A stretch of 18,059 bases of DNA from positions 1 through 18,059 of the forward strand of contig JBCBJX010000066.1 in NCBI GenBank assembly GCA_038522735.1, in the 5' to 3' direction. Of this stretch, positions 1 through 6,577 are shown one piece after another (within the stretch, counting starts at the first letter, position 1; each line of letters starts with the position of its first letter). This stretch comes from JBCBJX01 sp038522735 (GTDB lineage: Bacteria; Pseudomonadota; Alphaproteobacteria; Caulobacterales; Parvularculaceae). Under the pieces are notes generated by a model. That model was not told the DNA's origin, searched no databases, and was given only the letters and a program-made list of their open reading frames with translations. Both the position numbers and the translations under genes were made by a program.

Positions 1-417
1 CAGGCGGCGGAGATTGAAGAAGAGGCTCTTCTGCGCCGCGGTCGTGCCAGTACGGACGATCGACCAGTTGCGGAGGACGAAATCCTGCAGGGAGGAGCGG
101 ATCCACCAGGAGGCGTAGGTCGAAAACCGCACTTCGCGCTCTGGCTCGAAGCGGGCCGCCGCCTGCATCAGGCCGACCATCCCTTCCTGGACGAGGTCCG
201 TCATCGGCAGGCCGTAGGTGCGGAATTTCGACGCCATGGACACGACGAGCCGCATGTAAGGTTGCGTGAGTTGGTGCAGCGACTTTTCACAGCCGTCCTC
301 GCGCCATTTCCGAGCGTATCCGAGTTCTTCCTCCTGCTCGAGGAGCGGAGCCTTCATCGCCGTGCGAATGAACGAGCGCAGGGATGATTTCGCCATTGAA
401 GTATCGTCGATCGACAT
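1..417 (-). CDS. rpoH: RNA polymerase heat-shock sigma factor RpoH (sigma-32), N-terminal part
   Basis: Alternative sigma factor that directs RNA polymerase to heat-shock promoters. The 139 codons present begin MSIDDTSMAKSSLRSF and run off the left edge of the window; full-length RpoH is about 290-300 residues. Region 1.2 and region 2 are visible: LGYARKWREDG, then LTQPYMRLVVSMASKFR, the core-binding segment GLPMTDLVQEGMVGLMQAA, and the promoter-melting segment RFSTYASWWIRSSLQDFVLR. It ends with NWSIVRTGTTAAQKSLFFNL, a signature of alphaproteobacterial RpoH rather than RpoD. The ATG at 415-417 is preceded by AAGGAGA with 6-nt spacing; a second in-frame ATG seven codons later has no comparable site. 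It follows carD on the same strand after 122 bp that contain a terminator-like hairpin, so it probably has its own promoter, though none is clear. Identification is strong; the C-terminal half (region 4) is not in the window. Confidence 0.95.
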   Translation of the reverse strand, partial: MSIDDTSMAKSSLRSFIRTAMKAPLLEQEEELGYARKWREDGCEKSLHQLTQPYMRLVVSMASKFRTYGLPMTDLVQEGMVGLMQAAARFEPEREVRFSTYASWWIRSSLQDFVLRNWSIVRTGTTAAQKSLFFNLRRL

Positions 418-423
418 CGCGTC

Positions 424-430
424 TCTCCTT
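424..430 (-). promoter_or_regulatory. Ribosome binding site of rpoH
   Basis: Read on the minus strand this is AAGGAGA, a near-perfect Shine-Dalgarno sequence, separated by 6 nt (GACGCG) from the ATG at 417. It decides the start in favour of this ATG over the in-frame ATG at 396. Confidence 0.8.
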
Positions 431-479
431 CTGGTCAAGAAGGCTTACGCGGGCGGGCGAACATCGGATCATGGATATG

Positions 480-511
480 AAAACGTCGCGGCCGGTTTCC
501 CGGCGCGCGAC
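480..511 (-). terminator. Hairpin with T-run between carD and rpoH, probable intrinsic terminator
   Basis: On the minus strand GTCGCG, a bulged C, and GCCGG pair with CCGGC and CGCGAC across a GAAA tetraloop, giving an 11-bp GC-rich stem. It is followed by G and TTTT (480-483). It starts about 30 nt after the carD stop codon and ends about 60 nt before the rpoH start. The T-run is only four bases, so termination may be partial and some readthrough into rpoH is possible. The GNRA-type loop could also make it a transcript-stabilising 3' structure. Confidence 0.55.
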
Positions 512-539
512 GGTCACGAACGCGTGTGAGAGATGATCC

Positions 540-1721
540 TCAAGCGGCCGCGCGTTTGGCGAGGCTGCCCTCGATCTCCGAAATCGCGTCGCCGATGTCG
601 ACGGAACGCACGGCCGCGACTTCCCGCGCCATGCGGTCGAGGGCGCTTTCGAAAAGCTGACGCTCCGAATAGCTCTGCTCGGGCTGATCCTCGGCCCGGT
701 AGAGGTCGCGAACCACCTCGGCGATGGAGATGAGGTCGCCGGAATTGATCTTCGCCTCGTATTCCTGAGCCCGCCGGCTCCACATGGTGCGCTTCACGCG
801 CGCGCGGCCCTGCAGGGTCGCGACGGCCTTGTCGACCAGCGGCGTCTCGGAGAGCCCGCGCATGCCGCCGGATCGCGCCTTCGCCGTCGGCACCCGCAAT
901 GTCATTTTTTCCTGTTCAAATTCAATGACGTACAGCTCGATCTCAAGCCCCGCGATCGTCTGTTTTTCAACGCCGGTGATGAGGCCGACGCCATGGGACG
1001 GATAAACGATGTGGTCCTTCACCTTGAAGGCCGGCTTCACGGCGGCGGGCTTCTTGGCCGGCTTTTTCGCGGCGGGCTTGGGCGCCGCCGGTTTCGCTGC
1101 GGCTTGCTTCGGCGCGGCCGGTTTCGGCGCGGCGTCGTTCGCCGGCGTCGGCGGCGTCACCTCGGCTTTTGTCTTTGCGGTCGTCGTTGATTTGACAGGT
1201 TGCTTGGCGGCGGAACTCTTCACTGGCGTTTTTTTCTCGCTTGCGGCGTCTGCGGCCGCGGTTTCGGGTTTGGAGGATTTGGGGGCCGTCGCGGGCTGTT
1301 TCGAGGCGGGGACCGCTTTTGGTTTGACGGCGGTCTTCGACTTCGCCGCCGTTTTTGCACCAGGCGACGGTTTGGACGCGGCGGATTTCGCAGCCGCCGG
1401 TTCCGCCGCCGTTTTTCGGGTCGCCGCCGTCTTCGCAGGCGCTTTTTTTGCGGCGGCCGTTGATTTCGCCGGAGCGGCTTTCGCCGCGGCGGCCTTGGTG
1501 CGCGCCTTGTTGGTCGGGGCGGCTTTCGCGGCCGTCTTCTTCGCGGGCGCAGCTTTTTCGGCGGCCGGCTTCTTCGCAGCCGCCGGTTTCGCCGCCGCGC
1601 GCGCCTTCGAACGTGCGGCGGTCTTCTCACCCGCCTTGGCGCGGGAAGCGGTCGATGATTTCGACGCCGAGGACTTCTTGGAAGTGGAGGATGTCGACGT
1701 CGTTCTTGTTTTTGAAGTCAT
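540..1721 (-). CDS. CarD/CdnL-family transcriptional regulator with long histone H1-like N-terminal tail
   Basis: Global transcription factor that binds the RNA polymerase beta subunit and stabilises open promoter complexes. The product is 393 residues. Residues 232-393 are a complete CdnL module: the RNAP-interacting domain begins FKVKDHIVYPSHGVGLITGVE and continues through ELYVIEFEQEKMTLRVPTAK. The helical C-terminal domain has the conserved Trp in RTMWSRRAQEYEAKINSGDL, then EVVRDLYR and SYSERQLFESALDRMAREVA. CdnL proteins are usually about 160-170 residues. The extra 231 N-terminal residues are low complexity: a Ser/Thr/Lys-rich start, then repeats of the AAAKPAAAKKPA and PAAPKQAAAKPAAPKPA kind, resembling H1-like basic tails. 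The ATG at 1721 is chosen because residues upstream in frame do not resemble the tail; its ribosome site (AGAAAAGAG) is weak. A shorter internal start near the CdnL domain cannot be excluded. In Myxococcus CarD a basic HMGA-like region lies on the other side of the same domain. Function of the tail is inferred. Confidence 0.9.
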   Translation of the reverse strand: MTSKTRTTSTSSTSKKSSASKSSTASRAKAGEKTAARSKARAAAKPAAAKKPAAEKAAPAKKTAAKAAPTNKARTKAAAAKAAPAKSTAAAKKAPAKTAATRKTAAEPAAAKSAASKPSPGAKTAAKSKTAVKPKAVPASKQPATAPKSSKPETAAADAASEKKTPVKSSAAKQPVKSTTTAKTKAEVTPPTPANDAAPKPAAPKQAAAKPAAPKPAAKKPAKKPAAVKPAFKVKDHIVYPSHGVGLITGVEKQTIAGLEIELYVIEFEQEKMTLRVPTAKARSGGMRGLSETPLVDKAVATLQGRARVKRTMWSRRAQEYEAKINSGDLISIAEVVRDLYRAEDQPEQSYSERQLFESALDRMAREVAAVRSVDIGDAISEIEGSLAKRAAA

Positions 1722-1861
1722 CTCTTTTCTACGCCTGCAGCGGGAACGGACCGCCCCACCGGTGCGCGTCGTCGCGCATCGATCGCCGGCCTGTCTCCCT
1801 CGAGGATGCCGTCGCGTCCCCCGCCTCCGGGTTGCTCGGAAGCCGCCGCGCCGGGCCCGAA

Positions 1862-1893
1862 GACCCATCCGCGCAATGGCGTGACGATGGGTC
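1862..1893. repeat. 8-bp perfect inverted repeat in the carD leader
   Basis: GACCCATC (1862-1869) and GATGGGTC (1886-1893) are perfect reverse complements separated by 16 bp. They lie between a possible carD promoter and the carD start, about 140 bp before the ATG. This could be an operator for a dimeric regulator or a hairpin in the leader RNA. The arms are not strongly GC-rich and no T-run follows, so a terminator is unlikely. Confidence 0.4.
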
Positions 1894-1913
1894 GAAACCG
1901 TCCAAGTCGTTGG

Positions 1914-1942
1914 CTTATAGCAGAAAAATTCGCCCGACGAAA
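1914..1942 (-). promoter_or_regulatory. Weak candidate promoter for carD, within the 266-bp fdxA-carD spacer
   Basis: On the minus strand TATAAG (1914-1919) could be a -10 element, with TTTCGT (1937-1942) at 17-bp spacing as a poor -35. It would give a leader of roughly 185 nt before the carD ATG. The same stretch has a small CGACG-TTT-CGTCG hairpin (1935-1947) followed seven bases later by TTTTT (1924-1928), which could instead be the fdxA transcript end. The two readings overlap. Nothing else recognisable was seen in 1722-1987 apart from the inverted repeat at 1862-1893. Confidence 0.3.
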
Positions 1943-1987
1943 CGTCGCGGTGAATCCTTGTCCATCACGCGGGCGCGAAAGACCGGC

Positions 1988-2326
1988 TCAGGCGCCCGAT
2001 CCCGGCTTCTCCGAGAAGTATTTTTCAAGCTTGCCGGTTTCCTCGGCGTACTTGTCCGCCTCCGGGAGCGCTGGAAGTTTCTGGGTGATGTTTGGCCAGA
2101 TTGCGGCGTACTTGGCGTTCCACTCGGTCCATTTGCCGTCCGGATCTTCGGTGTCCGGGACGATCGCCTCGACGGGGCATTCCGGCTCGCAGACCCCGCA
2201 GTCGATGCATTCTTCCGGCGCGATGACGAGGGCGTTTTCGCCTTCATAGAAGCAATCGACAGGGCAGACCTCGACGCAGTCGGTGTATTTGCAGGCGATG
2301 CACGCGTCGGTGACGACGTAAGTCAT
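1988..2326 (-). CDS. fdxA: Seven-iron ferredoxin FdxA ([3Fe-4S] and [4Fe-4S])
   Basis: Small cytoplasmic electron carrier of 112 residues, the usual length for this family. It begins MTYVVTDACIACKYTDCVEV. By comparison with Azotobacter ferredoxin I, Cys9, Cys17 and Cys50 fit the [3Fe-4S] ligands and Cys21, Cys40, Cys43 and Cys46 the [4Fe-4S] ligands; Cys12 and Cys25 are the extra non-ligand cysteines common in the family. The second cluster motif reads EECIDCGVCEPECPVEAIVP. The C-terminal extension with WNAKYAAIWPNIT is typical of FdxA. A GGAG site lies about 8 nt upstream of the ATG. It sits between the TerB-like gene (71 bp upstream) and carD, a placement next to CarD that is common in alphaproteobacteria. 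Its redox partner is not evident from the neighbourhood. Confidence 0.95.
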   Translation of the reverse strand: MTYVVTDACIACKYTDCVEVCPVDCFYEGENALVIAPEECIDCGVCEPECPVEAIVPDTEDPDGKWTEWNAKYAAIWPNITQKLPALPEADKYAEETGKLEKYFSEKPGSGA

Positions 2327-2397
2327 GACGGGACTCCGGGAATTCGGGACGGCGACATGCCCGAGGCCGGGCCGTCTGTCCAGTGCGGCGCAGCATC

Positions 2398-2859
2398 CTA
2401 ACGGGACGGTGAAGCGGCGCCGGCGGCGAGGACGCGCCGGCGGGCCGCGCCGCGGTCCTGATCGGTCACATGCAGAAGTCCGGCGAGGCGTCGCACATAG
2501 GCGTCCTCGTCCGGCGTCGTCTCGTCGTCGGCGAGAACGACCCGCCAGACCGCCTCGATGAGGCGCGTCCGGCCGGCGGTGTCATAGGCGGTTTTCGCCT
2601 CGCGGGTGAAGCGGACGATGTCGGCGGCGTCGGCCCGCGCCCGCTCCGCCTCGGCGAGAATGCGCTCGGCCTCGCCGTCTTCGACGTCGAAGAAGCTCGC
2701 GATCGCGGCGCGGGCCGTCATCACCTCGCCATCGGCGACGTCGTCGTCTGCGCGGGCGGCTTCCAGGAGGAGGGCGCCGACGGCGATCTCCGGCGCCGGG
2801 CGTTCCGCTTCCGGCGTCTCGGAAAAGGCCGCCTTCAGACGATCCCAGAAGTTCGGCAT
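2398..2859 (-). CDS. TerB-like (tellurite-resistance/DUF533-type) helical protein
   Basis: A 153-residue soluble, all-helical protein starting MPNFWDRLKAAFSETPEA. Two acidic loops, ADDDVADGEV (about residues 37-46) and ADDETTPDEDAYVRRL (about 109-124), occupy the positions of the paired metal-binding loops of TerB-type domains. The YVRRLAGLLHVTDQD ending fits the last helix of that fold. Proteins like this are often annotated as tellurite resistance, but isolated copies such as this one, without the other ter genes, have no established role and tellurite resistance should not be assumed. Its ATG shares one base with the stop codon of the S4 gene (TGATG), so the two are probably translationally coupled. 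Confidence 0.75.
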   Translation of the reverse strand: MPNFWDRLKAAFSETPEAERPAPEIAVGALLLEAARADDDVADGEVMTARAAIASFFDVEDGEAERILAEAERARADAADIVRFTREAKTAYDTAGRTRLIEAVWRVVLADDETTPDEDAYVRRLAGLLHVTDQDRGAARRRVLAAGAASPSR

Positions 2860-3248
2860 CAGAGGTCTCCCGTCGCAGTCAGCTTCGCGAGGGCGCGGCG
2901 GTCCCGCTTTGTCGGCCGGGGACCGGCGGGCGCCCCGCGCGGCGGCGTCGGCGGCGACCTATCCACATAGAGCGTCCGCGCTTCGGGGGCCGGGCCGCGT
3001 CGCTCGGCCACGCCGGCGACCTCGACTACGAACAAACGGGCGCCGATCTGGAAGGCCATCCGGTCGCCGACGCGCACCGTCGCGCCCGGCTTGTCGAGCC
3101 GTTGGGTCTCCTCGCCCCGAGCGACCCGGACGCCTTTGTCCGCGACGAATTTAGAGGAAAGCGTCCGGGTTCGGAAGAACCGGGCCCGCCAGAGCCAGAC
3201 ATCGAGGCGTTGCGAGGGCGGGGGCGTCTCGCCGGCCGCGCCGGTCAT
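2859..3248 (-). CDS. S4-domain RNA-binding protein, Hsp15-like
   Basis: A 129-residue basic protein with an N-terminal S4 RNA-binding domain: QRLDVWLWRARFFRTRTLSS, then FVADKGVRVARGEETQRLDK and a VRVGDRMAFQIG strand that completes the alpha-L fold. The C-terminus is a Pro/Arg/Lys-rich tail ending PRPTKRDRRALAKLTATGDL. In E. coli the homologous heat-shock protein Hsp15 (HslR) binds stalled 50S subunits carrying nascent peptidyl-tRNA; a ribosome-rescue role here is inferred. It overlaps the upstream helicase gene by four bases (ATGA) and the downstream TerB-like gene by one base, so all three are probably one translationally coupled unit. Confidence 0.85.
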   Translation of the reverse strand: MTGAAGETPPPSQRLDVWLWRARFFRTRTLSSKFVADKGVRVARGEETQRLDKPGATVRVGDRMAFQIGARLFVVEVAGVAERRGPAPEARTLYVDRSPPTPPRGAPAGPRPTKRDRRALAKLTATGDL

Positions 3249-6200
3249 TCAGAGCCCTTGTCGGAGCTGTCGGAGAGGCTGCCTTTCAGGGCGGCGAGAA
3301 CGGCGAAGGGCGAGTTCGGATCCGGTTCTTTCCGGACGCGCCCTCCCTTGCGCTGACCCTCCCGGTGCGGAGCGCCGTTTTCGTTTCGCCCGCCTTTCGG
3401 GCCGCCCTTCGGACCGCCGCGCGGCTTGCCGGGCGCGCCCTTGCCGCGGCGCTGACGGGTCTCCTGGCGGCCGTCGCGCTCGGCGCCGTCGCCGCGCCGG
3501 TTCTGTTCGCGCCCCCGCCCTTCCTGACGGTGGGGCCTTCGGGGCGCCTGACGCCAGAGGGTGAGAACGACGGGTTCGGCGTTTTCGGCGGTAGAAGCGT
3601 TCTCGACCGCTTGTTCAACCGCCGGAGCCTCCGGAGCAGGCGTATAGGGAGAAGGCGCGCCTTCAGCCTCGGCGGAAACGGGAGGCGTGTCGGTCATCGC
3701 CTCATCCACGGTCGCGTCGGTCGCGGCGGCGGCATCTGCGACAGGGGCGTCGGTTTGCGGAGCGGCCGTCGACGCCTCGTCGGCCCGTGCGACGGTCTGT
3801 TCATCCGCTGTCGGCGCAGGGGCCTCGTCCGCATTCGCAGGCGCCCCGTCCGCCGGCGTGGTCGCGGCCGCTTCCGACGGTGAGGCGGAGGCATCCGCCT
3901 CAGCCGGTTTCGCCGCATTCGGTTTGGCGCCGGGTTTCGGACGCTTGGCCGGCTGGGACGCCGCACGCAGTGCGGCGACGTAGGCGCGGGCCTCCGTCGC
4001 TTTTTCCGCCGCGAGCGTGACGGAATTTTTCCGATAGCCGAGAGATTGGAGAACGCCCTCGAACTCCTCGCCGGAGCAACCGACGAGGGACATCATCTGC
4101 GACGTCGCCTCAAACCCGTCGCGCCCGGAAAACTCCCGCTCCTTGCGGATGAGATCGGCGAGCCGCTCCAGCATGTCGATCCGCACTGCTCTTCCGCCGG
4201 AGGGCCGGAACCCCGCCGCGTAATAAAGAGCATGCGGATCGTCTTTATTGAGAGCGACTGAGGTGAGACCGGGCGGGGGCGGCGCGAACGCGCCCGGCGC
4301 ACGCTCCTCCCAGAGCGAGCGGAGGAGAATGAGAAGTCGCGCCGGCGCTGGTTTTAAAAGCGCAGGCAGAAAGAGGCTGAACTCGCCGAAGCGCACGCCG
4401 AGCTTGCGCAGCTTGCCGCGCTCGGCCTGATCGAGGCCCCGCACGTCTTCGGCGACCTGGGCGCGCGCCACGGCGCCGAAATTCTCAACCAGCCGGTAGC
4501 CGAGGCCGCGCGCGACGCCCTCGATGGCCTCGGGCCCCGTGATCGAGACGGCCTTCTGGAGCGCGACCAGCGGGCCGAGCCCGGTTTCGATCGCGTTCGC
4601 GACCACCTCCTGCAGCCGGTCGACGACCCGCTCGAGGGCTGCGGCGGTCAGCATGTCCGGGTCGGAGACGATAATGTTCGGCCGGAGGGGAAGCGGGCCT
4701 TTCTCCAGGCGCGCGACGGGCGCTGAGCGCCACCAGATCGAGGCGTCGTCGCGGATGTCGAACTCGGCGGGTTCGGCGCGCGCGAGCTGCGCGGAACGCG
4801 CCGCGATCTCCGGCCGCAGCGCCTTCAGGGCCGCCGCGCGCACGGTTTTCGCGTGCGGACCTTTCGCGCGCGGATCACAGAGGAACTGGAACCCCAGAAG
4901 CCTGCCGACGAATTCGCCTTCCACCGTCACCTCGCCGTCTTCCGACACCGCCGTCTCCAACGGGTCGTCGTCCTTCAGTTTTCGCAGCAACACGCTGGTG
5001 CGACGATCGACGAACCGGCCGATCAGGCGTTCGTGCAACGCGTCCGACAGCCGGTTTTCTATCTCCCGGGTCCGCCCCTGCCAATACGCCGCGCGGTCGA
5101 GCCAGCCTGAGCGGTGCGAGAGGTACGTCCAGGTGCGAACGTGGGCGATGCGGTTGGAAAGCGCGTCGACCTGGCCGTCGGTCCGGTCGAGCTTTTCGAC
5201 CTCCCGGGCGGTCCACTCGTCGTCGATCCGCCCGCGCTCGATGAGCTGCAGGTAGAGCTGCGACAGGAGCCGGGCGTGCTGCTCCGGCGAGACCTTGCGG
5301 AAGTCCGGCGTCTGACAGACCTCCCAGAGGAGCTTCAGAGCCGCGCCGCCGCGGGCGATGTCGGCGACGCGCCGGTCCGATGAGAGCCGGCGGAGGGCGA
5401 GTTCATCGTCAAGATTCTGGGTCCGGACGAACTCCTCGCGCGGCGGCGGCGCCTCCAGGCTGCGCTGCAAGGCGTGGAGCGAACCGAAATTGAGCCGCTC
5501 CGAGCGCCATTGCAGCGCCGTCACCGGATCGAACTGGTGCTTCTCTATGGCGGCGACCGTCTCCTCGTCGAGGCCGGGACAGTCGGCGGTTGTTGCGAAG
5601 AACCCGTCTCGGACATGGCGGCCGGCGCGGCCGGCGATCTGGGCGAGCTCCGCATGGGTCAGGTTCCGCGGGTTGCGCCCGTCCCATTTCCGGGTCGCGG
5701 CGAAGCCCACCATGTCGATATCCATGTTGAGACCCATGCCGATGGCGTCGGTCGCCACCAGATATTCAACGTCCCCGGACTGATAGAGCTCCGCCTGCGC
5801 GTTCCGTGTGCGGGGCGAAAGCGCACCCATGACGACGGCGGCGCCGCCCCTCTGCCGGCGGACAAGCTCGGCGATCGAATAGACGGCGTCCGCTGAAAAG
5901 GCGACGATGGCGGAGCGCCGGGGCAGGCGCGAGACTTTCTTATGGCCCGAATAGGCGAGTTCCGAAAACCGGGCGCGGGAGACGAAATTCGCCTCGGGAA
6001 ACAGCCTGCGGATGATCGGCTTCATGGTGTCGGAGCCGAGGAGCAGGGTCTCGTGAACGCCGCGGGCGTAAAGTAGGCGGGACGTAAAGATCGCGCCGCG
6101 CTCCCGGTCGGCGCAGAGCTGGATTTCGTCGATCGCGACGAAGTCGCAGCGCACCTCCAGCGGCATCGCCTCGACGGTGCACACCCAATAGGCGGCGTTC

Positions 6201-6454
6201 GGCGGAATGATTTTTTCCTCGCCGGTGACGAGGGCGACCGCGCGCTTTCCTTTCTGGGCGACGACCTTGTCGTAGACCTCCCGCGCGAGGAGGCGAAGCG
6301 GCAGGCCGATCATGCCGGAGGCGTAGGCGGTCATCCGCTCCAGCGCGAAGTGGGTCTTGCCGGTGTTGGTCGGCCCGAGAACGGCGGTCAGCGGCGCACG
6401 GGCGAAGAGCTCCTCGCGGCCGGGTTCGAAACGGGCGTTGTCGAGAGGCGACAT
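3245..6454 (-). CDS. SUV3-like DExH RNA helicase with long disordered RNA-binding tail
   Basis: ATP-dependent RNA helicase related to mitochondrial SUV3, which works in RNA turnover; 1069 residues from the ATG at 6454. Walker A is GPTNTGKT (27-34), motif II is DEIQ (109-112), LLLGSDTMKPIIRRLFPEA (137-155) is SUV3-typical, and motif VI is QIAGRAGR (272-279). The helicase core and helical C-terminal region extend to about residue 830. The last ~237 residues are low complexity: an Ala/Pro/acidic stretch (about 850-960), a conserved-looking VLTLWR, then an Arg/Gly/Lys-rich stretch including GGPKGGPKGG, and finally PNSPFAVLAALK near the end. The RG-rich tail suggests RNA or degradosome binding (inference). 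A TTG 10 codons further upstream is rejected because GAAGG sits 7 nt before the ATG. Its end overlaps the S4 gene by ATGA. Confidence 0.9.
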   Translation of the reverse strand: MSPLDNARFEPGREELFARAPLTAVLGPTNTGKTHFALERMTAYASGMIGLPLRLLAREVYDKVVAQKGKRAVALVTGEEKIIPPNAAYWVCTVEAMPLEVRCDFVAIDEIQLCADRERGAIFTSRLLYARGVHETLLLGSDTMKPIIRRLFPEANFVSRARFSELAYSGHKKVSRLPRRSAIVAFSADAVYSIAELVRRQRGGAAVVMGALSPRTRNAQAELYQSGDVEYLVATDAIGMGLNMDIDMVGFAATRKWDGRNPRNLTHAELAQIAGRAGRHVRDGFFATTADCPGLDEETVAAIEKHQFDPVTALQWRSERLNFGSLHALQRSLEAPPPREEFVRTQNLDDELALRRLSSDRRVADIARGGAALKLLWEVCQTPDFRKVSPEQHARLLSQLYLQLIERGRIDDEWTAREVEKLDRTDGQVDALSNRIAHVRTWTYLSHRSGWLDRAAYWQGRTREIENRLSDALHERLIGRFVDRRTSVLLRKLKDDDPLETAVSEDGEVTVEGEFVGRLLGFQFLCDPRAKGPHAKTVRAAALKALRPEIAARSAQLARAEPAEFDIRDDASIWWRSAPVARLEKGPLPLRPNIIVSDPDMLTAAALERVVDRLQEVVANAIETGLGPLVALQKAVSITGPEAIEGVARGLGYRLVENFGAVARAQVAEDVRGLDQAERGKLRKLGVRFGEFSLFLPALLKPAPARLLILLRSLWEERAPGAFAPPPPGLTSVALNKDDPHALYYAAGFRPSGGRAVRIDMLERLADLIRKEREFSGRDGFEATSQMMSLVGCSGEEFEGVLQSLGYRKNSVTLAAEKATEARAYVAALRAASQPAKRPKPGAKPNAAKPAEADASASPSEAAATTPADGAPANADEAPAPTADEQTVARADEASTAAPQTDAPVADAAAATDATVDEAMTDTPPVSAEAEGAPSPYTPAPEAPAVEQAVENASTAENAEPVVLTLWRQAPRRPHRQEGRGREQNRRGDGAERDGRQETRQRRGKGAPGKPRGGPKGGPKGGRNENGAPHREGQRKGGRVRKEPDPNSPFAVLAALKGSLSDSSDKGSE

Positions 6455-6482
6455 GGCGGAGCCTTCAGGGACCGCGATACAC

Positions 6483-6508
6483 AAAAGGCGCGGCGTGTTG
6501 CGCCGCGC
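6483..6508 (-). terminator. GC-rich hairpin plus TTTT just upstream of the helicase
   Basis: On the minus strand GCGCGGCG and CGCCGCGC form an 8-bp stem with a CAACA loop, followed by C and TTTT (6483-6486). It lies 70-95 nt after the DUF3108 stop and only about 30 nt before the helicase ATG. It may end the DUF3108 transcript. A TATATG that could be a -10 element for the helicase lies at 6516-6521, directly upstream, so any helicase transcript would start at or within this hairpin and the structure might instead belong to the helicase leader. Confidence 0.45.
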
Positions 6509-6577
6509 TTCCTTTCATATAGGGCGCTTCGCCCGGTCCGCGCGACCCGGGGCGTTGAAGTCGGTCGGCGCGCCGAC

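Noticed and set aside
1009..1884. Open 291-codon frame on the plus strand opposite carD
   Set aside because: Its Ala/Gly/Phe-rich translation is the complement of the Lys/Ala/Pro repeat tail of carD; it has no family features.
2398..2859. Tellurite-resistance locus
   Set aside because: Only a single TerB-like domain is present, without terC, terD, terZ or related genes, so a resistance function is not supported.
6455..6484. Ten-codon N-terminal extension of the helicase from a TTG at 6484
   Set aside because: The ATG at 6454 has a ribosome site, and the TTG lies in the T-run of a hairpin.
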